From NCBI GenBank assembly GCA_035296085.1, contig DATHBP010000068.1:1-20876 (forward strand): a DNA stretch of 20,876 nt, written 5' to 3'. This document shows, one piece after another, positions 15,134 through 20,876 of the stretch. Numbering within the stretch: position 1 is the stretch's first letter; each line of letters opens with the position of its first letter. The position numbers and the translations under genes were made by a program. The DNA is from DATHBP01 sp035296085 (GTDB lineage: Bacteria; Actinomycetota; Actinomycetes; Propionibacteriales; Nocardioidaceae). Below the pieces are notes generated by a model. The model saw only the letters and a program-made list of their open reading frames with translations, made no database searches and was not told the DNA's origin.

Positions 15134-16365
15134 TCGTGAGCCTCCGAGACGAGGTCGAGGAAGAGTCGGGCCACCAAGCGGCCGAACTCCGGGTCGTTGA
15201 CGTGGTAGTCGTGGGTGCTGATCGGGATGTCCTCGCGTAACTCCGTCCGGAGCCGGTCGCGGAAGGCCGCGTCGGCCGTAGGGTCCCAGAACGGCCCACC
15301 GGGGACGTTGGGGATGGACAGGCCCTCCGTCGGGATCGCGACGCGGATCGGGCCTTTCGCGGCACTGAGCCGCTCGGCGAAGACACTCGCCACGGTGAGC
15401 ATGTCCTGCGGCGAGGTCCGGATCAGCCGGAACTCCGGGTTGTGGTCATAGCTCGGGCGATCGGCAAGGGCCGGCGGGATCTGCGATGGCTCGAAGACCG
15501 CGAAGTCGATGCACCCCGGCACGACGACCTGCGGCAACCCCAGCTCACCGATCACCCGCAAGCGGTCAGGTCCGCCGTCGTGGATGCCGCCGACCAGGGG
15601 GTCGGTGACCTCGTTGGTCGTGAAGTCGACAACGCCGCGGAAGTAGCCTTCGGCAGCCAGCTCTTCCATCGCCGGCCCACCCACGCCGTTGGAGTGGAAC
15701 ACCATCGCGGTGAACCCTGCCTTGTCGAGCTCGTCGCGCAGCGCCATCACCGCGCGAGTGGTGTTGCCGAGCATCGTGACGGCGACCGTACGCTCCGCGG
15801 TGTCGGCGGCCTCGGCGTCGCCGTGTCCGTGCTCGACCATTCCAGCGACTGCCGCCACCGCGTTGTCGAAGATGGTCCGGGAGATGCCGTTGAGGCCGAG
15901 GATGTCGACCACTGAGTGCACGACCATCATGTCCCTGGTGCCCACGAGCGGCCCGAACTCGTGCCGACCGGACGCGATGGGGGAGATGACGACCTTCGGC
16001 ACGCCGATCGGCAGCCGCATCATGGCGCTGGCGGTCATCACCGCCCCCTCCGCGCCGCCGATCCCGATCGCACCGGCGATCGTGCCCTTGGCATAGAGGT
16101 GCTCGACGAAGTCCGCGAGCATCGTGCGCATCGCAGCAACTGCCTGTCCGCGGGTGCCCGACTCGCGGAGCTGCGCGATCGACGCCCCGGAGTGCCGGGC
16201 CACCTCGTCGCTGGACACGTCGGCGACGACGTCGAGCGGCGGCTCCAGGATCCCGCAGTCCACGACCAGGGCGTCGAGCCCCCGATCGTGCAGCCGGTCC
16301 CTGAGATAGCCAGCCTCGGGGCCCTTGGTGTCGAGTGTCGCCAACACCGCGATGGTCGGTCTCAT
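15130..16365 (-). CDS. Tm-1-like ATP-binding domain protein (UPF0261 family)
   Basis: The 411-residue product is a full-length UPF0261 protein, homologous to the N-terminal half of plant Tm-1. Hallmarks are IAVLATLDTKGPEAGYLRD at the start, GAIGIGGAEGAVMTASAMMRLPIG (nucleotide-binding glycine-rich region, about residues 98-122) and ISPIASG. FHSNGVGGPAMEELAAEGYF, GCIDFAVFE and a C-terminal FWDPTADAAFRDRL also fit. The enzymatic function of bacterial members is not established to my knowledge. They commonly occur beside a TIM-barrel phosphoenolpyruvate-hydrolase-like protein, which is absent here. The ATG at 16365 lacks a clear ribosome-binding site. The 59-bp gap upstream is one of the larger breaks in this operon and holds a hairpin. 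Confidence 0.88.
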   Translation of the reverse strand: MRPTIAVLATLDTKGPEAGYLRDRLHDRGLDALVVDCGILEPPLDVVADVSSDEVARHSGASIAQLRESGTRGQAVAAMRTMLADFVEHLYAKGTIAGAIGIGGAEGAVMTASAMMRLPIGVPKVVISPIASGRHEFGPLVGTRDMMVVHSVVDILGLNGISRTIFDNAVAAVAGMVEHGHGDAEAADTAERTVAVTMLGNTTRAVMALRDELDKAGFTAMVFHSNGVGGPAMEELAAEGYFRGVVDFTTNEVTDPLVGGIHDGGPDRLRVIGELGLPQVVVPGCIDFAVFEPSQIPPALADRPSYDHNPEFRLIRTSPQDMLTVASVFAERLSAAKGPIRVAIPTEGLSIPNVPGGPFWDPTADAAFRDRLRTELREDIPISTHDYHVNDPEFGRLVARLFLDLVSEAHE

Positions 16366-16380
16366 GATGGCGCGGTGGCT

Positions 16381-16405
16381 GCCGGGCCGGCGGTGCCCGC
16401 CCGGC
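16381..16405 (-). other. Intercistronic stem-loop
   Basis: GCCGGGC (16381-16387) and GCCCGGC (16399-16405) are perfect inverted repeats around 11 bases, lying between the TIM-barrel gene and the Tm-1-like gene. There is no T-tract, so it is not a classical intrinsic terminator. It could slow ribosomes or RNases and set the relative expression of the first two and the following genes. Random occurrence is possible at this GC content. Confidence 0.35.
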
Positions 16406-16424
16406 TAGGCCACCTCGACTCCTC

Positions 16425-17309
16425 CTAGATCAGCGGCAAGAGGTGTTCGGCGTTCTTCTGCGTCAGCCAGTCGTAGAACTCCTCGCTCAGCGTCGTCGAG
16501 CCATGGTCCTCGATGAACTTCATCTGCTCTTCGCTGATGTCGACCGGCTTGGTCTCCAAGGCGTTCGGGAACGGGTTGGCCGGCGTCCGGTCGACCGGTG
16601 CGACGAACTCCGCGGTGAGCGCGCCGTCGTAGCCTGCCTGCTTGAGCGCGTCCACGACGCGTTTCCAGTCGTAGTGGCCCATCCCCGCCGGCATGCGGTT
16701 GTTGTCCGCCACGTGGAAGTCCGTGAGCCGGGGTCCGCACTCGGCGATGGCCTGGTAGAGGTCCTGCTCCTCGATGTTGATGTGGAACGCGTCCAGGCAG
16801 ACCCCGCAGTCGTCACCGACGGCTTCGGCCAGGGCCATCGCCTGCGCGCCCCGGTTGATGAAGTAGGTCTCGAAGCGGTTGAGCGGCTCGATGGCGAGCC
16901 GCACTCCGAGCGGTTGTGCGTGCGCGTAGATCTCCTTGAGACCGGCCACTGCCCACTCCCACTCTTGTTCGGGCTGGCCGTCGGGAGTGATCTTGCCGAC
17001 CGTCGCCGGGACGATCGTCATCTCGGTGCCGTCGAGGGCGGCGACCAGGTCGATGCAGTCCTTGGTGTACTGCACGGACGCCTTGCGCTGGTCCTCACTG
17101 CCAGAGACGAGGTTGCGCTCGCCCAGCATCAACGTCACCGAGCCCCAGCAGCGCAGGTTGTACTTCTCGAGCAGCGGGCGCACTTCGTCGGCCTTGTACT
17201 GGTCCGGCTCGCCGCTGATCTCGATGCTCTCGTAGCCGTACTTGGCCAGGCGGGCGAGTGTGACCTCGAGCGGCTCGGCCCGCATCCAGTTGTGCATCGA
17301 CAGGTGCAT
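16425..17309 (-). CDS. Sugar phosphate isomerase/epimerase-type TIM barrel (ketose 3-epimerase-like)
   Basis: The 294-residue product is an AP-endonuclease-2-type TIM barrel. Its metal site matches the D-tagatose/D-psicose 3-epimerase family in residue type and spacing: Glu141 (AIEPLNRFE), Asp173 (CLDAFHINIEE), His199 (DFHVADNNR) and Glu234 (TAEFV). The family substrate contacts Glu147, His176 and Arg205 are also present. It would move a proton at the carbon next to a ketone in a sugar, keto-inositol or keto-acid. The real substrate is unknown. The ATG at 17309 has AGGGAG about six bases upstream. The start is 24 bp after the upstream FAD oxidase gene, so they are co-transcribed. Confidence 0.88.
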   Translation of the reverse strand: MHLSMHNWMRAEPLEVTLARLAKYGYESIEISGEPDQYKADEVRPLLEKYNLRCWGSVTLMLGERNLVSGSEDQRKASVQYTKDCIDLVAALDGTEMTIVPATVGKITPDGQPEQEWEWAVAGLKEIYAHAQPLGVRLAIEPLNRFETYFINRGAQAMALAEAVGDDCGVCLDAFHINIEEQDLYQAIAECGPRLTDFHVADNNRMPAGMGHYDWKRVVDALKQAGYDGALTAEFVAPVDRTPANPFPNALETKPVDISEEQMKFIEDHGSTTLSEEFYDWLTQKNAEHLLPLI

Positions 17310-17333
17310 GTGTGCTCCCTTGCTCGTAAGCGG

Positions 17334-18818
17334 TTACCAACCTGACCTGGGGGCTCCGAACCCCAGCTTTCCTGGGTTCATGATCCCGTCGGGGTCCCAG
17401 GCTCTCTTCGTCGCCAGCAGAACGTCGAACGCCGGCCCGTACTGCGGGCGCATGAACCTGCCCAGCTTCAAGCCGATGCCGTGGTGTTCGTTGACCACCC
17501 CGCCGTGCGCCAGCGATGTCTCGACCGCGGCGTTCCACAGCCGGTCGTGGAGGGCCAGGGCGTCCGCGGGGTCCTCGGGTGCGTCGTCGACGTAGAAGCG
17601 GTCGTAGATCATCCCGCCCCATGGATACCAGTGCGAGAAGTGCGCGGTGTACCGCGCCCCGTACTCCGCGAAGCCCTCCTCGATGGTGCGCTTCTTCGCC
17701 GCGTAGAGGCCCGGCAACGCAGCGAACCTCGCGCAGGTGTCGGTCGTACCGAACACCGTCGGCGGCGCCGGGGCGTTGTGCTTGGCGAACGGCTCGTACT
17801 TGCCGTCCCACCAGGTCTCGGCAGGCCCCGCACCCAGGTCGACGCCGTCGTTCTCGGCGCAGACGGAGCGCAGCCGCTCCTCCTCCAGATCCATCGAGGC
17901 CTCGTAGCCGTCAAGGACGACGATGAGCAGCACCCCAGCCGTGTCGAGGTTGAGCATCGACGTCAGCTTGGCGCTGTCGGCCTCGTCGTAGAGCCGCATG
18001 GCAGCGGGCACGACCCGTCGGGTCATGATCAAGCGAGCGGTCTCCAGGCCGGCCGACACGGTGGCGAACTGGAAGGACAGGAACCGGCGACCTTCGGGCA
18101 GTGGCTCCAGCCGCATCGTGGCCTCGGTGATGACACCGAGTGTGCCTTCGGAACCGACCAGCGTCTGCAGCAGGTCGGGCCCAGCTGCATGGTTGGGGAC
18201 CGGCAAGGTGGAGATCCGACGTCCCGGCGGTATCACCGCCTCCACCTGTAGGGCGAGCTGCTCAGCCTTGCCGTACTTGGTCGACACCACTCCCGACCCG
18301 CGCGCGGCCAGCGACCCGCCGATGGTGGCGCCGAAGAAGTGCGAGCCGGGGTAGTGGGGCAGCGTCAGGCCGAGCCCGTTGAGCTCCTTTTCGAGCACGG
18401 AGCCGTCGATGCCCGCCTGCACGGTCACGGTGAGGCTGGACTCGTCGATCTCGAGGATGCGGTTCATGCCGGTGAGATCCACCGCCACCCCGCCATAGAG
18501 GGCGAACGTGCCGCCTTGGGTACCCGACCCACCACCCCGTGGCACCACGGGAACCTGGTACTCCGAGGCGATGCGAACCACGCCCTCGACCTGCTCGGTG
18601 CTCTGCGGCCGTACGACCACATCGGCCACCGGCAGCGGAAGGTCGCGGTATCGCAGGAACTGCGCCATCCACGACCAGTCGGCCGCCTGCTCAGCCAGTG
18701 CTGCGGGCTCAGTGCTGACGTTGTCCGGACCGACGACGGCGCTCAGGTCCCGGGCGAGCTGACCGAGGACGTACGGGCGGGCCGCACTCGCCGCGCTGCT
18801 GGCCGTGGGCCCCTTCAC
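17334..18818 (-). CDS. FAD-binding oxidase, alkyldihydroxyacetone-phosphate-synthase-like
   Basis: The 494-residue product has a PCMH/VAO-type FAD domain: PRGGGSGTQGG (residues 93-103), HYPGSHFFGATIGGSLAARG (155-174) and GSEGTLGVITEATMRLEPLP. The C-terminal cap contains HFSHWYPWGGMIYDRF and a double-histidine motif NEHHGIG (443-449) near the end, followed by DPDGIMNPGKLG. The double His followed by G-[IV]-G resembles the active site of alkyl-DHAP synthases and related bacterial 2-hydroxyacid oxidases rather than GlcD, which has EHGVG. It probably oxidises a hydroxyacid or polyol-derived substrate. The GTG at 18818 has AGGAGAGG eight bases upstream and a strong promoter just ahead. It is the first gene of the long operon. 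Confidence 0.88.
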   Translation of the reverse strand: MKGPTASSAASAARPYVLGQLARDLSAVVGPDNVSTEPAALAEQAADWSWMAQFLRYRDLPLPVADVVVRPQSTEQVEGVVRIASEYQVPVVPRGGGSGTQGGTFALYGGVAVDLTGMNRILEIDESSLTVTVQAGIDGSVLEKELNGLGLTLPHYPGSHFFGATIGGSLAARGSGVVSTKYGKAEQLALQVEAVIPPGRRISTLPVPNHAAGPDLLQTLVGSEGTLGVITEATMRLEPLPEGRRFLSFQFATVSAGLETARLIMTRRVVPAAMRLYDEADSAKLTSMLNLDTAGVLLIVVLDGYEASMDLEEERLRSVCAENDGVDLGAGPAETWWDGKYEPFAKHNAPAPPTVFGTTDTCARFAALPGLYAAKKRTIEEGFAEYGARYTAHFSHWYPWGGMIYDRFYVDDAPEDPADALALHDRLWNAAVETSLAHGGVVNEHHGIGLKLGRFMRPQYGPAFDVLLATKRAWDPDGIMNPGKLGFGAPRSGW

Positions 18819-18846
18819 CGGCGCCGCCTCTCCTGGTCCAGGCGGC

Positions 18847-18876
18847 AGGCTAGGTCGCGGCCCGGCTGGATGTCAA
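18847..18876 (-). promoter_or_regulatory. Predicted promoter of the eight-gene minus-strand operon
   Basis: On the minus strand a consensus -35 box TTGACA (18876-18871) and a -10 box TAGCCT (18852-18847) are separated by 18 bases. The predicted transcription start is near 18840, giving a leader of about 22 bases that contains AGGAGAGG before the GTG at 18818. A short palindrome CCTGGTCCAGG (18832-18842) sits at the predicted start point and could be an operator. Box matches are seen; activity is inferred. Confidence 0.6.
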
Positions 18877-18891
18877 CGTGGATACACCTTG
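18874..18891. promoter_or_regulatory. Candidate operator palindrome overlapping the -35 box
   Basis: CAACGTG (18874-18880) and CACCTTG (18885-18891) form an inverted repeat with 6 of 7 pairs matching around GATA. The core GTG-GATA-CAC resembles the GTATAC-like half-site centres seen at many GntR/FCD operators. It overlaps the first three bases of the minus-strand -35 box, an ideal place for repression. The GntR regulator encoded in the operon is the obvious candidate binder, but this is inference. Confidence 0.4.
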
Positions 18892-18917
18892 GCATTCATC
18901 CCGGGTTTCGCTACGTT

Positions 18918-18970
18918 GTGGCGCCACCGGGCTCGGGTCGCAAGTGCGGTATAAACCAAGCCTGGCGCCA
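18918..18970. promoter_or_regulatory. Two TGGCGCCA palindromes flanking a -10-like box before livH
   Basis: The 8-bp palindrome TGGCGCCA occurs at 18919-18926 (extended to GTGGCGCCAC) and again at 18963-18970. The copies are 44 bp apart, close to four helical turns. A TATAAA box lies between them at 18950-18955 and would start transcription near 18962, about 27 bases before the livH start. No convincing -35 box is seen at the right distance, so activation may be needed. The arrangement suggests an activator or repressor acting at paired sites. Confidence 0.4.
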
Positions 18971-18988
18971 ACCGGAGAGGCGGTGGTC

Positions 18989-20041
18989 GTGGCCGGCACC
19001 TCAGTGCAGTCGGCCCGTGGCGTCGCTCGTCGACTGCCTGGCCTCGTCGTACGCCTGCTCATCGTGCTCGCGGCGGTCTGGGTGCTCTTCTTGGCCCGGG
19101 ACACACCGGCCGACCCCGCCATCCGCGACCCGGGCAAGTTCGCGGTCACCCTGCTGGACGGACTCACCTTCGCCGGACTGCTGTTCGTCGTCGCGTCCGG
19201 TTTCACGCTCATCTTCGGCTTGATGCGCACCGTCAACATGGCCCACGGGTCGCTGTTCCTGCTAGCCGGCTTCACCGCGATCAACCTCCAGCAGGCGATG
19301 GTCGGCAAGACCAGCAGCATCGCCCCGGAGGAAGTCTCGCTGCTGTCGTGGATCGTTCCGCTGATAGCCGCAGCGGCGCTCGCAGCCCTGCTTGGCGTGC
19401 TCTTGCATCAGGTGTTCCTGCGGTGGAACCAAGGCCAAGAGCTCCGGCAGGCGCTGATCACGATCGCCATCTCCGTGATCCTGGCCGACCAGATGCTGCG
19501 GCAGTTCGGGGGGCTCGCGGAAACCATGGTGTGGCCGGGGGCTGTCTCGCACTTTCTCGAGATCTTCGGTGAGCGGTACGCGACCAGTCGGCTCTTCATG
19601 CTCGCCGTGGCTGTCGTGGTCGGTATTGCCCTGTGGCTGTGGCTCACGAAGACGAGAATGGGCATGGTCATCCGGGCGGGCGTCGACGACGAGCCAATGG
19701 TTCGCGCTCTAGGGATCAACGTGACGCTGGTCTTCGCGGTCACATTCTTCGTGGGCGCGTTCCTGGCCGGAGCAGGTGGCGTCATGGGGGCGTCGTTCGC
19801 CGGGGCCGCCACCGGCTCCGACGGCGCGTGGCTGCTCAACTCGCTCGTGGTCGTCATTATCGGCGGGCTGGGATCCATCAAGGGGGCCGTCGCCGGGTCA
19901 CTGCTCTACGGGCTGGTGGTGCAGTTCTCACCGGCCTACCTGCCGACGCAGTACACCTTCTACGCGGTTATCTTCTCGTTCGTGCTCCTGGCACTGGTGC
20001 TGGCGATGCGCCCCTACGGCTTGTACGGACGACCGGCATGA
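18989..20041 (+). CDS. Liv-type ABC transporter inner-membrane permease (LivH-like)
   Basis: The 350-residue product is a branched-chain-amino-acid-type (HAAT family) permease with about eight hydrophobic segments. The LivH signature GFTLIFGLMRTVNMAHGSLF lies at residues 71-90. The cytoplasmic coupling loop VIRAGVDDEPMVRALGINV and the GGLGSIKGAVAGSLLYG ending are typical. Transporters of this class import branched-chain amino acids, amides, urea or aromatic and hydroxy acids, so leucine should not be assumed. The GTG at 18989 is preferred because GGAGAGG lies eight bases upstream; the GTG at 18983 is too close to it. It is divergent from the catabolic operon across 170 bp, and its stop overlaps livM by 4 bases. 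Confidence 0.92.
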   Translation: MAGTSVQSARGVARRLPGLVVRLLIVLAAVWVLFLARDTPADPAIRDPGKFAVTLLDGLTFAGLLFVVASGFTLIFGLMRTVNMAHGSLFLLAGFTAINLQQAMVGKTSSIAPEEVSLLSWIVPLIAAAALAALLGVLLHQVFLRWNQGQELRQALITIAISVILADQMLRQFGGLAETMVWPGAVSHFLEIFGERYATSRLFMLAVAVVVGIALWLWLTKTRMGMVIRAGVDDEPMVRALGINVTLVFAVTFFVGAFLAGAGGVMGASFAGAATGSDGAWLLNSLVVVIIGGLGSIKGAVAGSLLYGLVVQFSPAYLPTQYTFYAVIFSFVLLALVLAMRPYGLYGRPA

Positions 20042-20876
20042 CCGGGCCGGCGGCACGGCTGCTCACCCCGGGGAACGCGCTCCTCGCGGCAGTGGTGGTC
20101 CTGCTGCTGGCTTTGCCGGGCATCGCGTCCGACTTCTTCGTCACCAGCGTGATGATCGAGACGCTCATCCTCGGTCTGATCGCAGCAACGGTCGTCTTCC
20201 TGGCCTCGCACGCGGGCATGATCTCGTTGGCGCAGTTGCTGTTCGCCGGGATCGCGGGGTTCATGTTCGGCAACGCGGCGCTCGAGTCGGGCGCCCGGGG
20301 GCTGAACCTCGGGTGGCCTCCCTGGGTGGCCGTCGTCTTCGCGCTGGGCGTGACGACCGTGGTTGCCTTCCTGCTGGGCGCACTCGGTAGCCGGACGACC
20401 GGCATCTACTTCTTGATGCTGACGCTCGTCTACGGCGTCATCGGGTTCACGTTCTTCGCCCAGGTGGTCACGATCTCGGGGCCAGGAGGCGTCACCAGCA
20501 TCGTCGCGCCGGAGCCGTTCACCGACAAGGTGAACCTGTACTACGTCGCAGTCGTGGTCTCGGTACTCGTCTACCTGGCGTTTCGCGCCATCGGCCGCAC
20601 CAACTTCGGGCTCGCGTTGCAAGGGGTTCGCGACGACCCGGTGCGGATGAGCTCGCTCGGGTTTAACGTGCCGCTGCACCGGTCCCTCGCATTCGCGCTC
20701 GGAGGTTTCGTAGCGGGTCTCGCCGGGCTGTTCAACGTATGGTGGCGAGGGCAGATCGACCCTGCCTCGATCGCCATCACGCCGACGTTGATCGTGTTGA
20801 TCGTCGCCGTGATCGGCGGGATCTCCTACTTCGAAGGCGCCTGGCTAGGCGCCTTCATCTACGTGCTCATTGACAC
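20038..20876 (+). CDS. Liv-type ABC transporter inner-membrane permease (LivM-like), 3' partial
   Basis: The frame starts at the ATG overlapping the livH stop (ATGA) and stays open to the right edge, giving 279 codons of an incomplete gene. Multiple hydrophobic segments are visible. The LivM coupling loop is recognisable as ALQGVRDDPVRMSSLGFNV, followed by AFALGGFVAGLAGLF and a late VAVIGGISYFEGAWLGAF, matching the usual GG-x-G-T-x-x-G-P-x-x-G-A region with E in place of P. It pairs with the LivH-like subunit to form the membrane channel. The ATPases and substrate-binding protein expected for such a system are not in the window and probably follow downstream. Confidence 0.92.
   Translation, partial: MTGPAARLLTPGNALLAAVVVLLLALPGIASDFFVTSVMIETLILGLIAATVVFLASHAGMISLAQLLFAGIAGFMFGNAALESGARGLNLGWPPWVAVVFALGVTTVVAFLLGALGSRTTGIYFLMLTLVYGVIGFTFFAQVVTISGPGGVTSIVAPEPFTDKVNLYYVAVVVSVLVYLAFRAIGRTNFGLALQGVRDDPVRMSSLGFNVPLHRSLAFALGGFVAGLAGLFNVWWRGQIDPASIAITPTLIVLIVAVIGGISYFEGAWLGAFIYVLID

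Noticed and set aside
18823..18846. Seven-bp inverted repeat GCCGCCT/AGGCGGC around the ribosome-binding site of the FAD oxidase, possibly a riboswitch-like hairpin
   Set aside because: The predicted transcription start near 18840 lies inside the upstream arm, so the full hairpin would not be in the RNA. It stays possible only if a further upstream start exists.
1..20876. CRISPR arrays, insertion sequences, prophage genes or toxin-antitoxin pairs
   Set aside because: No regularly spaced direct repeats, transposase or integrase motifs, terminal inverted repeats with target duplications, or small paired genes were visible.

Overview
The window is very GC-rich, uses GTG starts freely, is densely packed with 4-bp start/stop overlaps, and carries a tRNA Glu-Asp-Phe cluster. 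This fits a chromosomal region of a high-GC Gram-positive actinobacterium. The genus cannot be fixed from the sequence alone. No transposase, integrase, phage gene or CRISPR array is visible.

Layout: (1) Positions 1-6202 are a mixed housekeeping/accessory stretch. It holds the end of an aminoglycoside-phosphotransferase-like kinase, three tRNAs on the minus strand, a small zincin-like metallopeptidase, a pirin, a GNAT acetyltransferase, an aldose 1-epimerase family protein, an M20D amidohydrolase and a secreted calcineurin-like phosphoesterase. Two copies of a 47-bp element with matching inverted-repeat arms sit in its gaps. (2) Positions 6322-10559 hold a tight plus-strand glcDEF-type operon (FAD subunit, second FAD-domain subunit, iron-sulfur/CCG subunit) for oxidising glycolate or a similar 2-hydroxyacid. 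(3) Positions 10566-18818 hold one long minus-strand run of eight genes. Reading 5' to 3' they are: AGPS-like FAD oxidase, sugar-epimerase-type TIM barrel, Tm-1/UPF0261 protein, creatininase-family hydrolase, GntR/FCD regulator, lutA, lutB, lutC. Six genes are joined by overlaps or gaps of a few bases. Its last gene stops 6 bp from the end of glcF. (4) Positions 18819-18988 form a divergent control region with a near-consensus minus-strand promoter and several palindromes. (5) From 18989 to the right edge a plus-strand Liv-type ABC permease pair begins (livH-like, livM-like); the second gene is cut by the window edge.

Interpretation (inference): parts 2 to 5 look like one catabolic island. 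The Liv-type transporter would import a small polar substrate. The AGPS-like oxidase, TIM-barrel epimerase, creatininase-family hydrolase and Tm-1-like protein would convert it. The LutABC and GlcDEF oxidases would burn a 2-hydroxyacid product such as lactate or glycolate, and the embedded GntR/FCD protein would sense a pathway acid. The combination of Tm-1-like protein, creatininase, ketose-3-epimerase-like barrel and AGPS-like oxidase is not a pathway I can name, and it is the most promising novel system here.
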